A DNA stretch of 20,339 nucleotides from an uncultured Bacteroidota bacterium (GCA_903879875.1 CAIRNC010000492.1:1-20339); one strand, 5' to 3'. Positions 7,638-15,155 are shown, counted from the first letter of the stretch. Translations and numbers: made by a program. The notes: generated from the sequence alone by a model not told the origin.

Positions 7638-8183
7638 TTAGAAAATGTAACCAACTGAAAATTGAATAACCTGATTTTTTGTAGTAATATCACCAGGATA
7701 CAAATCTTTTTGTGTTTGAGTTAATCCTTTGCAATAACGAGCTTCTAAAAACATGTTTTCTGACAATTCATACCCAACCCCTAGATTAACACCAAAGTCA
7801 AATGAATTATATCTGTCTTTAACCTCATAATTGTTGTATTTAGCGGACGTTAACAACCCAATTTGAGGACCAGCTTGAATGTTGAAATTTTCTGTAATTT
7901 TGTATTTGGTCATTAAAGGAATATATAAATACTTTAATTGTTTAGTATAACCATCTGTTCTTGCGCCCTGAATTGAAACTAGCAACTCGGGTTGGAAACT
8001 TAATTTTTCACTTGTTTTAATTTCAACAAAACCACCGAGATTTGCCCCTACAAGCATTCTAGACTCGTCAGACCCGACTAGTGTGCATAGGTTTAAACCT
8101 CCTTTGATTCCAAGTTTTATTTCTTGGGCGGTAGCAACTGTATATCCACAAATTGCAATTACTACTAAAATCAATTTTTTCAT
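7638..8183 (-). CDS. PorT-like small outer-membrane beta-barrel protein, paralogue 3
   Basis: 181 residues from the ATG at 8181-8183, which gives a proper signal peptide (MKKLILVVIAICGYTVATAQ). A TTG start eight codons upstream is possible on paper but would fall inside the -7 promoter element, so I reject it. The mature part has IKLGIKGGLNLCTLVG, FQPELLVSIQGART, IQAGPQIGLLTSAK, EARYCKGLTQT and ends IQFSVGYIF. It is the most upstream of the three tandem PorT-like paralogues and lacks the 70-base 3' repeat of the other two. Function unknown. Confidence 0.8.
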   Translation of the reverse strand: MKKLILVVIAICGYTVATAQEIKLGIKGGLNLCTLVGSDESRMLVGANLGGFVEIKTSEKLSFQPELLVSIQGARTDGYTKQLKYLYIPLMTKYKITENFNIQAGPQIGLLTSAKYNNYEVKDRYNSFDFGVNLGVGYELSENMFLEARYCKGLTQTQKDLYPGDITTKNQVIQFSVGYIF

Positions 8184-8204
8184 CTTTTTTGTTTTTAAAA
8201 AATG

Positions 8205-8212
8205 CAAATTTA
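8205..8212 (-). promoter_or_regulatory. -7 element of paralogue 3
   Basis: TAAATTTG on the - strand, 21 bases before the chosen ATG at 8183, a spacing almost identical to that of paralogue 2. It supports the ATG over the upstream TTG start. Confidence 0.55.
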
Positions 8213-8228
8213 GGTTTTTTTAAATAAA

Positions 8229-8254
8229 AAAAACCTCCCGATTGGGAGGTTTTT
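8229..8254 (-). terminator. Terminator of the fourth barrel gene
   Basis: A perfect stem AAACCTCCC / GGGAGGTTT (8231-8239 and 8244-8252) with a four-base loop. On the - strand it is followed by a run of T, and it begins 21 bases after the stop codon of the gene at 8275. Confidence 0.85.
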
Positions 8255-8274
8255 AATTTCAACTATAATACAAA

Positions 8275-8853
8275 TTATAGTTTATACAATAGACCAAAAG
8301 AAATTGAACTCATATTAAGTCCTAAAGATAGTGCATTGGTAGCTTCACTACCGTCCGTTTTTGACGAAGAATAACCTAAACCTCCCCATGTTGCATTAAT
8401 TGCAAAATTATTGTTCATGAAGTAATGAAGACCTACAGGAACAGATAAAGCAAGTGTGTTTGTTTTTGCCTCATCAACTTTAGAAGAATTATAACCTAAA
8501 CCTCCACCTAACGAAAGAGAAAACTTGTCAGCAGGAGTGAAGAAATATCTTACACCAGCATTTAAACCTAAACCACTTGTTTTTGAATCAACAGCACCAG
8601 GAGTTCCAGGATTTGCTGTGCCAGAAGAAATAGCAACTTGACCTAAAAGCATTAAGTTGTCAGACATCATATACCCTAGACCCGGAGAAAGCATAAAATT
8701 ACTAGATTTAGCATCAGCTTTTGCTGAACTGTTAAACGAAACGTCTCCTGCCAATACAATGTTCCCAGAAGCCAAACCAGCTCCGCTTTTGTCTTGTGCG
8801 CTAGCGAATGTGAATGCACATACTGCTAATGCAGATAAAATAATTTTTTTCAT
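8275..8853 (-). CDS. Outer-membrane beta-barrel protein (OmpA/OmpX-like small barrel)
   Basis: 192 residues with a clear signal peptide (MKKIILSALAVCAFTFASAQ), then Gly/Ser-rich amphipathic strands (MLSPGLGYMMSDNLMLLGQV, LGLNAGVRYFFTP, FSLSLGGGLGYNSS, LSVPVGLHYFMNNNFAINAT) and a C-terminal ISFGLLYKL. This is the pattern of a small eight-strand-type barrel. It lacks the QPELLFS/GPQ motifs of the three neighbouring genes and so belongs to a different barrel subfamily. It has its own terminator. An exact -7 element is not seen; TAAATTTA at 8886-8893 is a near match. Function unknown. Confidence 0.75.
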   Translation of the reverse strand: MKKIILSALAVCAFTFASAQDKSGAGLASGNIVLAGDVSFNSSAKADAKSSNFMLSPGLGYMMSDNLMLLGQVAISSGTANPGTPGAVDSKTSGLGLNAGVRYFFTPADKFSLSLGGGLGYNSSKVDEAKTNTLALSVPVGLHYFMNNNFAINATWGGLGYSSSKTDGSEATNALSLGLNMSSISFGLLYKL

Positions 8854-9087
8854 TTTGTTTTTGTTATTTATTGTTAATAATAGCGTAAATTTATAAGAAT
8901 TCTAAATAAAGATAAGGGCTGATGATTTTGAGTTATCAACATGTTTATTAACAATTTATTTACATAGAGTTAATAACTTGCTTTTTGTATTTGATAATCA
9001 TTGTGTTGATTGCTTTTTTTAAACAAATTTCTTACAAATTGTCGTTAGGAATCACAAATTTTATTACATTTACTTCAAATCCATTTT
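8854..9087. other. Divergent intergenic region between the fourth barrel gene and aroQ
   Basis: 234 AT-rich bases that must hold both divergent promoters. Weak candidates are TAAATTTA (8886-8893) for the barrel gene, and TTG (9039-9041) with TACATTTA (9065-9072) for aroQ. Neither is a perfect consensus match. No open reading frame or RNA gene is recognised. Confidence 0.4.
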
Positions 9088-9507
9088 ATGAAAATCATTA
9101 TAATAAACGGGCCAAACCTAAATCTTCTAGGTCAGCGTGAACCTGAATTATACGGATATCAATCATTTGAAAGCTACTTTACTAGTTTGCAAACATCATT
9201 TCCCAATGTTGAATTGCATTATTTTCAGAGTAATATTGAGGGGGAATTGATAGACAAAATCCAAGAAGTTGGCTTTTCTTTTCAAGGGATAATCCTAAAT
9301 GCTGGTGCCTATACCCATACTTCAGTAGCTATTGGTGATGCTATAAAAGCAATTACGACCCCTGTGGTTGAAGTGCATATTTCTAATACTTTTTCAAGAG
9401 AGTCCTTCCGACATCAATCTTTTATTTCTCCAAATGCCAAAGGAGTTATCATTGGTTTTGGTTTGAAAAGCTATGAATTGGCTTTGGAATCCTTTTTGAA
9501 ATCCTGA
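9088..9507 (+). CDS. aroQ: Type II 3-dehydroquinate dehydratase
   Basis: Third step of the shikimate pathway: removes water from 3-dehydroquinate to give 3-dehydroshikimate. The small flavodoxin-like protein works as a dodecamer in this family. The 139 residues contain GPNLNLLG (8-15), REPELYG with the catalytic Tyr22, QSNIEGELI (47-55), NAGAYTHTS (71-79), the catalytic His97 in VHISN, and the substrate-binding region SRESFRHQS (103-111). Nothing is missing, although the protein is a little shorter than many family members. It is divergent from the barrel genes and xerD, and 137 bases before the DUF5686 gene on the same strand. Confidence 0.96.
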   Translation: MKIIIINGPNLNLLGQREPELYGYQSFESYFTSLQTSFPNVELHYFQSNIEGELIDKIQEVGFSFQGIILNAGAYTHTSVAIGDAIKAITTPVVEVHISNTFSRESFRHQSFISPNAKGVIIGFGLKSYELALESFLKS

Positions 9508-9644
9508 TTTTTTGTAACAAATCCTTTTAACGCGCGTCTAGTAGACTAATGTTTTCATTTAGCTTTATTCTAATTTGAAAACAGGTCTTTATTGTATTGT
9601 CAATAAAAGTGTCTTTATTTAATTACCAATTATATTTTACATAT

Positions 9645-12104
9645 ATGAAAAAAGATTTTTTACTATTATTCTTAGCCTTTAGTGTATTCACTTTTGCTCA
9701 AATTAAAGGCACGGTAACGGATGACAAAGGTGTGCCGCTAGCGAGTGTTTCCATCTTAGTTGAAAATACTTACAATGGCACTTCTAGTAACGAAAAAGGG
9801 AATTATGAATTGAATGTTAAAACTACGGGAACCCACAGGTTAATTTTTCAATGTTTGGGTTTTAAAACACAAAAGATTACCGTTGTGGCTCAATCCTTTC
9901 CGTTGGTACAAAATGTAAAGCTTATAGAAGAAAATTTATCCCTTTCAGAAGTGGTTATTAATACGAAAGAAAATCCAGCCAATGGGGTTATTCGACATGC
10001 TATTGCCAGCAAGAAAGACAATTCAGAAAAAACGGCGCGCTATAAAGCCGATTTTTATTCTCGTGGTATTTTCAGGATAAAAGATGTTCCTAAAAAAATA
10101 TTTGGGCAAGAAACCGACCCTGAACACGATTTGGATTCTACAGGTTCTGGCATTATTTATTTGTCGGAAACGGTTTCTAAAATTATTTTCGAAAAACCAG
10201 ACAACTTGAAGGAGCGTATCACGGCTTCAAAAGTGAGTGGAAACAACAACGGCTTTAGCTACAACACCGCCCGAATGTCTAAGTTTGATTTTTATGACAA
10301 CACCATAAAGTTAGGAATGAATCTGATTTCTCCGATTGCTGACAATGCTTTCGGGTATTATAAATTCAAATTGCAAGGGACTTTTCAGGACGAAAACAAC
10401 CAAATGATCAATAAAATAAAAGTTATTGCCAAGAGGGATTCCGAACCTGTTTTTGAAGGTTACATCTATATAGTTGAAGATTCTTGGGCAATTTATGCTG
10501 TTGATTTAGTCATCAAAGGCTACCGAATTCACAATGAAATTATGGATAGCATGAACTTAAAACAAAATTTTAGTTACAACACGACCAATCATATTTGGGC
10601 CAAAAACACTCAAAGTCTCGATTTTACAGCAGGAATTTTCGGAATTAAATTCAATGGAAAATTCACTTATATTTACAGCAATTATGAGTTTCCAAGTGTT
10701 TTTGCAAAGAAAACCTTTACCAATGAAATCGTGAGTTTTGAAGAAAATTCAAACAAAAAAGATTCTGTTTTTTGGAATAAAAACCGACCAATCCCTTTAA
10801 CGGTTGAAGAAAGCCGCGATTATATTAAGAAAGACAGCATCTTCATCAAACGCAATTCCAAAACCTATTTGGATTCTATTGACAAAAAAGAAAATAAATT
10901 TAAGATTTTAGATCCCTTAACCGGCTATACTTATAAAAACAGCACCAAAAAATACAGCATCCATTATGATGGTTTGACCAACATTGCTTCATCGAGTTTC
11001 AATACCGTGCAAGGGTGGAATTTAGATTCGGGTATTTCTTATAACGAGTGGAACGATGAAGGTAACGGAAAGAGTACCTTCGTGAATACCAAGTTCAATT
11101 ATGGATTTTCAGACCAACGTTTGCGAATCGTTGGCAATTTCAATCACCGTTTTAACAATCAGAATTATGCTTATATTAACATTGCGGGTGGAAGCAAAGT
11201 CAACCAGTTCAATGCCGAAGAGCCCATTTCTAAAATAGCCAATACGGTGAGCACCTTGTTTTTTAGAGATAATTATATGAAATTGTATAACAAAGAATTT
11301 GCTGAATTTCAATACGGGCAAGATGTGGGCAATGGTTTTAATCTCAACGGAAGAATCGAATACCAACAGCGCAAAGCTTTAGTAAACACCACCGATCAAA
11401 ATTATATTAAAAGTGACAAAACCTATACTTCCAATAATCCGTTGTTAGCAGAAAGTGACCTTCCGGCATTTGAAACCCATCATTTAACCAAGTTCACGCT
11501 TGGCGCACGAATTAATTTTGGAAACAAATACATGACCCGTCCCGACGGAAAAATCAATATCCGAAACGACAAATACCCGACTATTTTGTTGAGTTATGAA
11601 AACGCAGTTGCGGGCAGCGACAAAAACTACGATTACCAATTGGTGAAAGCCAGCATCTATTACGTACTTTCTACCGGAAATAAAGGGCAGTTCAGTATGA
11701 ATTTTAAAGCGGGCAAATTCTTTCATGGCGAAAACATTTCGTTTATCGACTTCAAGCATTTCAATGGCAATCAAACCCATTATAGCGAAAACAGCCGATT
11801 GAATGCTTTTAATTTGTTGCCATATTACACCAACAGCACCAACGATGCCTATCTAGAAAACCATATCGAATATACCGACAATGGTTTTATAATCAATAAA
11901 ATTCCGTTGTTGAATCTCCTGAAAACCAATTTGGTTTTGGGCTATAATGGCTTAGCGGTTCCCAACACCGTGCCTTATACCGAGCTCAGTATTGGACTCA
12001 ATAACTTGGGTTTTGGTAAATTTAAAATGTTTCGTATCGACTACGTTCGGGCTTACCAGTTCGGGTACCAAGGCGACGGATTTATGTTTGGATTCAAGTT
12101 TTAG
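9645..12104 (+). CDS. DUF5686 family outer-membrane protein with carboxypeptidase-like regulatory domain
   Basis: 819 residues from the chosen ATG, which gives a clean signal peptide (MKKDFLLLFLAFSVFTFAQ); the longer version from a TTG at 9597 would bury it behind 16 extra residues. After the signal comes a carboxypeptidase D regulatory-like Ig-fold domain (IKGTVTDDKGVPLASVSILV through LGFKTQKITV, about 19-90), then the long DUF5686 region rich in alternating aromatic strands, ending in FMFGFKF, typical of an outer-membrane barrel end. The layout resembles the start of SusC/TonB-dependent proteins, but no plug domain is evident. The role of DUF5686 is unknown. No clear promoter is seen in 9508-9644. 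Confidence 0.85.
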   Translation: MKKDFLLLFLAFSVFTFAQIKGTVTDDKGVPLASVSILVENTYNGTSSNEKGNYELNVKTTGTHRLIFQCLGFKTQKITVVAQSFPLVQNVKLIEENLSLSEVVINTKENPANGVIRHAIASKKDNSEKTARYKADFYSRGIFRIKDVPKKIFGQETDPEHDLDSTGSGIIYLSETVSKIIFEKPDNLKERITASKVSGNNNGFSYNTARMSKFDFYDNTIKLGMNLISPIADNAFGYYKFKLQGTFQDENNQMINKIKVIAKRDSEPVFEGYIYIVEDSWAIYAVDLVIKGYRIHNEIMDSMNLKQNFSYNTTNHIWAKNTQSLDFTAGIFGIKFNGKFTYIYSNYEFPSVFAKKTFTNEIVSFEENSNKKDSVFWNKNRPIPLTVEESRDYIKKDSIFIKRNSKTYLDSIDKKENKFKILDPLTGYTYKNSTKKYSIHYDGLTNIASSSFNTVQGWNLDSGISYNEWNDEGNGKSTFVNTKFNYGFSDQRLRIVGNFNHRFNNQNYAYINIAGGSKVNQFNAEEPISKIANTVSTLFFRDNYMKLYNKEFAEFQYGQDVGNGFNLNGRIEYQQRKALVNTTDQNYIKSDKTYTSNNPLLAESDLPAFETHHLTKFTLGARINFGNKYMTRPDGKINIRNDKYPTILLSYENAVAGSDKNYDYQLVKASIYYVLSTGNKGQFSMNFKAGKFFHGENISFIDFKHFNGNQTHYSENSRLNAFNLLPYYTNSTNDAYLENHIEYTDNGFIINKIPLLNLLKTNLVLGYNGLAVPNTVPYTELSIGLNNLGFGKFKMFRIDYVRAYQFGYQGDGFMFGFKF

Positions 12105-12147
12105 TATACTATTGTAACGAGCACCAGAACGAGAAGTAACCAAAAAC

Positions 12148-12181
12148 AAAAAAGCGGGAGTGGAACTCCTGCTTTTTTTTG
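12148..12181 (+). terminator. Terminator of the DUF5686 gene
   Basis: AAAGCGGGAGT (12151-12161) pairs with ACTCCTGCTTT (12165-12175) with one G-T pair and a three-base loop, followed by eight or more T. It marks the end of the + strand block. Beyond it, 12182-12280 holds nothing I recognise. Confidence 0.88.
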
Positions 12182-12280
12182 TTTTTGATTGTAGTATTTG
12201 TTGGAAGGGGTATTTAAGATTGCTGAGTTTTTGATTTCAAAAGAAAGTTGTTACTATTTGCAAACGCGCACCAGAGGGAA

Positions 12281-12778
12281 TTATTTTGCAGTATTGAAAA
12301 ACCAACCATTTTCCAATAATTTAAAATCTTCATTATTCAAATATTCCTTTTTGACACTATCATTAAAAGTCAAAACATATTGCTGCGATAAACCTTCGAT
12401 TCTCGAAAAATAGCATTTGTAAACTGTATCTATACTAATATGTCCAAAACCATATTTCCGACTTAAGTCTATAAATCGCTGCACATTCTTTTTCTCCTGA
12501 ACAGTATCAATATCAAATTCTGTAATTGCACTCAAACTGTCTTTAGGGTTTTTGTAATTGTCAATCCTAAAAATTCTTTTTGCATTCCCATTTTCATCAA
12601 GTCTGAACCACAATCTGAACTTTTTAAAGTCCAAATCTTCCAAATAGACGCTTCCACTTCGATATCCATAAAATTGCGATGGTAATGTTTTCAATTCATT
12701 TATATCAACTTCATTTATATAATCGTTGCATCCAATAAATAGGAGAGAAAGAATGAAAGATGTTGAAAGGATTCTCAT
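12281..12778 (-). CDS. Hypothetical lipoprotein
   Basis: I do not recognise this 165-residue protein. It starts with a hydrophobic signal and a probable lipobox ending in Cys17 (LLFIGC), followed by Asn-Asp, so it is likely lipidated and on the outer or inner membrane. The rest is soluble and charged, with possible beta-strand segments (FYGYRSGSVYLEDLDF, FRLWFRLDENGNAKRIFRI) and no enzyme motif. TATATTTG on the - strand at 12897-12904 is a possible but distant promoter, 118 bases from the start. It lies at the edge of the accessory patch between DUF5686 and the MBOAT operon. The reading frame is good but function is unknown. Confidence 0.6.
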   Translation of the reverse strand: MRILSTSFILSLLFIGCNDYINEVDINELKTLPSQFYGYRSGSVYLEDLDFKKFRLWFRLDENGNAKRIFRIDNYKNPKDSLSAITEFDIDTVQEKKNVQRFIDLSRKYGFGHISIDTVYKCYFSRIEGLSQQYVLTFNDSVKKEYLNNEDFKLLENGWFFNTAK

Positions 12779-13019
12779 TTTTAGAAAGGTGTTGATTAAA
12801 TCTCTGATAACTCATGTATACTCGCTCCAAAGTAGCGACAATCTAACCTAATTTGGGTGTATAAGTCTAACAAACGTCATTATATATTCATCTCTCCAAA
12901 TATATAAAAAATTCGCACGCTAAGAAAAACCAACTATCCTTTTTGCAAAATCTAATGGTTAAAAAAAATCGTTTTGCTTGCCTAAAAGAAAGATAGGGCA
13001 ACAGAGAGCAGTAGTTGCT
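12779..13019. other. Intergenic region between the lipoprotein gene and the PIN toxin gene
   Basis: 241 AT-rich bases with no convincing gene. It contains a small hairpin TCGCT/AGCGA (12822-12826 and 12834-12838), a directly repeated CTAAC (12843-12847 and 12867-12871) and the possible -7 element at 12897-12904. No clear terminator for the toxin gene is visible. Confidence 0.4.
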
Positions 13020-13433
13020 TTATATAATGCTGCTTAAATATTCCTCAGCTGTCATAACTGGAATTGTAGCATTTTTAAAATCTTTTCCGTTTCTAGTTAT
13101 AATTATGGAGCAGTTCGATTGTAAAGCAGTAAAATATTGAACAGCATCTTCAAAATCTTTGAAATTCGAATTCAACGCTTTGTCAATTGTTTCTTCATTA
13201 ACCTCACAGACTTCACAGATTATTTTAAACTTTCGAAGTTTATTCAAAACAGATTCGGAAGTTTCATATTTATTCAAAACATAATCTATTGTCGTGAATG
13301 AAAGAGGTGAGGCAATTAGAGTAAGTTTTTTTTGATCAGCCAAAGTAGCCACTTTAGCAATAGAATCAAAAAAAGGAACTCTTTCTCCCAACAAATCTAA
13401 TATAACGTTAGTGTCTAAAAAAATGCTGCTCAT
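13020..13433 (-). CDS. PIN-domain toxin (VapC-like ribonuclease)
   Basis: 137 residues with a PIN-domain layout: FLDTNVILDLL at 5-15 with the first metal-binding Asp7, an acidic cluster FKDFEDAVQYF (91-101, Asp93/Glu95/Asp96), and ITRNGKDF (112-119) with Asp118. Asp50 sits where VapC proteins usually have a glutamate, in a helix resembling the PIN_3-type family of Bacteroidota. In VapBC-type systems the toxin cleaves RNA and is silenced by the antitoxin. The gene overlaps the preceding antitoxin gene by four bases (ATGA), the usual sign of translational coupling. The toxin family is confident; the RNA target is unknown. Confidence 0.85.
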   Translation of the reverse strand: MSSIFLDTNVILDLLGERVPFFDSIAKVATLADQKKLTLIASPLSFTTIDYVLNKYETSESVLNKLRKFKIICEVCEVNEETIDKALNSNFKDFEDAVQYFTALQSNCSIIITRNGKDFKNATIPVMTAEEYLSSII

Positions 13434-13678
13434 TTGTGTTTTTGTTCTAAATAATCAGCACGATCTTTTTTATAATCATAATCAGTTGGAATTTTAATTC
13501 CCGAAGAAAGACTTTTTACGAACGGCGAAATTTGTATGTCAGTATTTGTTTGATCTGAAGTCAAAGAATTAAGGTAGTTTTCTATAATTCGAGATAAGCT
13601 TAATCTTTTACCAGACGCATAATGTTTCGCTTTTTCAATTATCTCTTGGTTCAGTTTCAATGTGAGTTTAGCATCCAT
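13430..13678 (-). CDS. DUF6364-type antitoxin
   Basis: 82 residues. The N-terminal half (MDAKLTLKLNQEIIEKAKHY, then SLSRIIENYLNSL) matches the DUF6364 pattern of small proteins predicted to form a ribbon-helix-helix DNA-binding fold, and the C-terminal half is charged and flexible, as expected for a segment that wraps the toxin. It is the first gene of the pair and overlaps the PIN toxin start by four bases. By analogy with VapB it would both neutralise the toxin and repress its own promoter. Family assignment is from recognition of the N-terminal motif. Confidence 0.75.
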   Translation of the reverse strand: MDAKLTLKLNQEIIEKAKHYASGKRLSLSRIIENYLNSLTSDQTNTDIQISPFVKSLSSGIKIPTDYDYKKDRADYLEQKHK

Positions 13679-13697
13679 AATGTGAATTTTATACGTA

Positions 13698-13705
13698 CAA
13701 ATATA
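13698..13705 (-). promoter_or_regulatory. -7 element of the PIN toxin-antitoxin operon
   Basis: TATATTTG on the - strand, 19 bases before the antitoxin ATG. It is flanked by two copies of TGAATTTT (13682-13689 and 13706-13713), 24 bases apart, which could be antitoxin-binding half-sites. No -33 element at normal spacing is seen. Confidence 0.5.
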
Positions 13706-13746
13706 TGAATTTTGGACGGAAAAAGTATAGATTTCAATTTTTTTAG

Positions 13747-13758
13747 AGATTATAATCT
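13747..13758. repeat. 12-base perfect palindrome upstream of the toxin-antitoxin promoter
   Basis: AGATTATAATCT is a perfect palindrome, 69 bases upstream of the antitoxin start and about 42 bases beyond its -7 element. It could be a regulator-binding site, but AT-rich palindromes of this size also arise by chance. Confidence 0.4.
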
Positions 13759-13843
13759 AACATTCTTGAATTTAGAAATTTTAACGCCAATGCCAGACAT
13801 TGCAAAGTGGAACTTTTGTAATTGGATTTTTAGATTATTGGAT

Positions 13844-13874
13844 AAAAAGCGTGAGAGGGTCTCAAGCTTTTTTT
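13844..13874 (-). terminator. Terminator of the membrane-protein gene (bidirectional shape)
   Basis: AAAGC, one mismatch, TGAGA, loop GGG, TCTCA, one mismatch, GCTTT: a strong stem with A-runs on one side and T-runs on the other, so it could work in both directions. It is downstream of the - strand gene at 13911 and is probably its terminator. The rest of 13759-13910 holds nothing recognised. Confidence 0.75.
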
Positions 13875-13910
13875 GTTGGGGTGATAATTACAATTGAGGG
13901 TTTTTTTCTG

Positions 13911-14543
13911 TCATTTGTTAGAGTTGTTCCGATTGTCTGCTGTTACACGAAACCTAAATTCTTTATCAATTTCAATTCCTTTATTGTCAATTTGTGTTAT
14001 ATAATTTGCTTTTTTAATCTTTGAAATTGTGTCAAGAGGTATAAAATATTGTTCTGTTCTAATTACAAGTGTGTTTGTCTTTATGCAATTATCAATATTA
14101 GATTTGTCAATTGTAATAATACTGTCTTTCAATGTATACGTTCCATAAAAATAGCTTTGTCCAAGTCCACTTCCATTTGCCATTACATAATTTCCATCTT
14201 TTTTAAAGTCAACCAAAAAACCATTAAAGCCACCATCATAAAAACCTCTTATTAATGTGGCGGAATTTGTTTTGCTGTCTTGGTAGAAGAACAAAGCAAA
14301 GTTTGTAAAGATAAAAACAAGTCCAACTGTCGTCGGCAGATAACATGTATACTTTTGTGTGTCCTTAAATTCTTTACGGTCTTTAAGAATTGTCCTTATA
14401 AAAATTAAAAGTCCAACTATAGCTATTACGAGTAAAATTATTCCGTCAAGAAAAAAGTCGTCTTGAGCCGTTCGATATAATTTGTAAGTAAACCAAGTTC
14501 CGAAAAAGGTAAGTAGAATAATCCGTAATATTTTGTTGTTCAT
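13911..14543 (-). CDS. Hypothetical three-helix membrane protein with soluble C-terminal domain
   Basis: I do not recognise this 210-residue protein. Three predicted membrane helices lie at about 5-20, 33-50 and 69-88. The remaining 120 residues look soluble and beta-rich (GFNGFLVDFKKDGNYVMANG, then SYFYGTYTLKDSIITIDKSN), a pattern seen in many uncharacterised flavobacterial proteins that sense or bind something at the membrane. It lies 54 bases after the ParE-type toxin gene with no promoter-like motif between, so it may be transcribed from the ParE operon promoter. A strong terminator follows. Confidence 0.6.
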   Translation of the reverse strand: MNNKILRIILLTFFGTWFTYKLYRTAQDDFFLDGIILLVIAIVGLLIFIRTILKDRKEFKDTQKYTCYLPTTVGLVFIFTNFALFFYQDSKTNSATLIRGFYDGGFNGFLVDFKKDGNYVMANGSGLGQSYFYGTYTLKDSIITIDKSNIDNCIKTNTLVIRTEQYFIPLDTISKIKKANYITQIDNKGIEIDKEFRFRVTADNRNNSNK

Positions 14544-14597
14544 TTTAAATTATTTCATCTTTTAAAATGCCGTATATCTGATTTAGAGGCAAGCTTT

Positions 14598-14915
14598 TTA
14601 TTTAGTTCGCTTTATCTTTTGTGGATTTTGTCTGGTATCAAATACATCAGCAATTTGAATAAAATGCTTTTCTACATCAACACTGTAAATGATTTTATAA
14701 TTTTTACAAATCAAATATCTATATACATTTTCTCTATCGAGTAAAAGATCTTCAATTTGACTACTGATTGGGTTTTCTATAAGTCTATTAGGTTCGGCAA
14801 TTATTTTTTGAATTAAATTTTTTGCAACATTATGACTAGCATTTTCAGTATAATACTCAAAGATTTTGTCTAGTTGAGTTGCTGCATAATCAGACCAAAT
14901 AATTTTAAACTTCAT
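14598..14915 (-). CDS. RelE/ParE-family toxin
   Basis: 105 residues with the ParE/RelE layout: start MKFKIIWSDYAATQLDKIFEY, the helical segment with NPISSQIEDLL and the strand core YRYLICKNYKIIYSVD followed by IADVFDTRQNP. RelE relatives cleave mRNA on the ribosome, while ParE relatives poison DNA gyrase. The segment YKIIYSVD and the C-terminal DTRQNP look ParE-like, but the target cannot be fixed by eye. The start codon overlaps the antitoxin stop by one base (TAATG), as in a coupled operon. Confidence 0.85.
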   Translation of the reverse strand: MKFKIIWSDYAATQLDKIFEYYTENASHNVAKNLIQKIIAEPNRLIENPISSQIEDLLLDRENVYRYLICKNYKIIYSVDVEKHFIQIADVFDTRQNPQKIKRTK

Positions 14916-15139
14916 TATTTGTATTTTGCTAAAAGTTCAGTACTAGTTTTATAACGCCCGTTTTTAAAATCGTCTTCTGATTTATCAATGCCTGTATTGA
15001 ATTCTTCCATTGACATTGGTTTAAACGAATCTTTACTGTTTTTCTTTTTCATTAAACTTTCAAACTGAGAAATAACTTCTTCACTTTGAAGTTTAAGAAA
15101 CTCTTGTATAAATTCTAATTTTCGAGTTTGTAAATCCAT
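14915..15139 (-). CDS. Antitoxin partner of the RelE/ParE toxin
   Basis: 74 residues, highly charged, with an N-terminal helix (RKLEFIQEFLKLQSEEVISQ) and a C-terminal segment (FKNGRYKTSTELLAKY) resembling antitoxin families found in front of ParE toxins in Bacteroidota. The family cannot be named with certainty. It is called an antitoxin because it is the small gene immediately upstream of, and overlapping by one base, the toxin gene. By analogy it binds the toxin and may repress the operon. Confidence 0.7.
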   Translation of the reverse strand: MDLQTRKLEFIQEFLKLQSEEVISQFESLMKKKNSKDSFKPMSMEEFNTGIDKSEDDFKNGRYKTSTELLAKYK

Positions 15140-15155
15140 TTCAATTTCTTTTTTT

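Noticed and set aside
9528..9550. GCGCG string and the palindrome GTCTAGTAGAC between aroQ and the DUF5686 gene
   Set aside because: The arms are only five bases with no T-tail, and there is no sign of a regulatory partner.
9597..9644. 16-residue N-terminal extension of the DUF5686 protein from a TTG codon
   Set aside because: The internal ATG at 9645 begins a standard signal peptide, and the extension adds nothing recognisable.
12841..12871. RYYYAAC-like strings (ATCTAAC, GTCTAAC) that could suggest integron attC sites
   Set aside because: No matching GTTRRRY partner or foldable attC structure was found, and such strings are frequent in AT-rich DNA.
13712..14024. Two plus-strand open frames between the antitoxin gene and the membrane-protein gene
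   Set aside because: They overlap the terminator and the - strand gene, have no recognisable protein features and no promoter.
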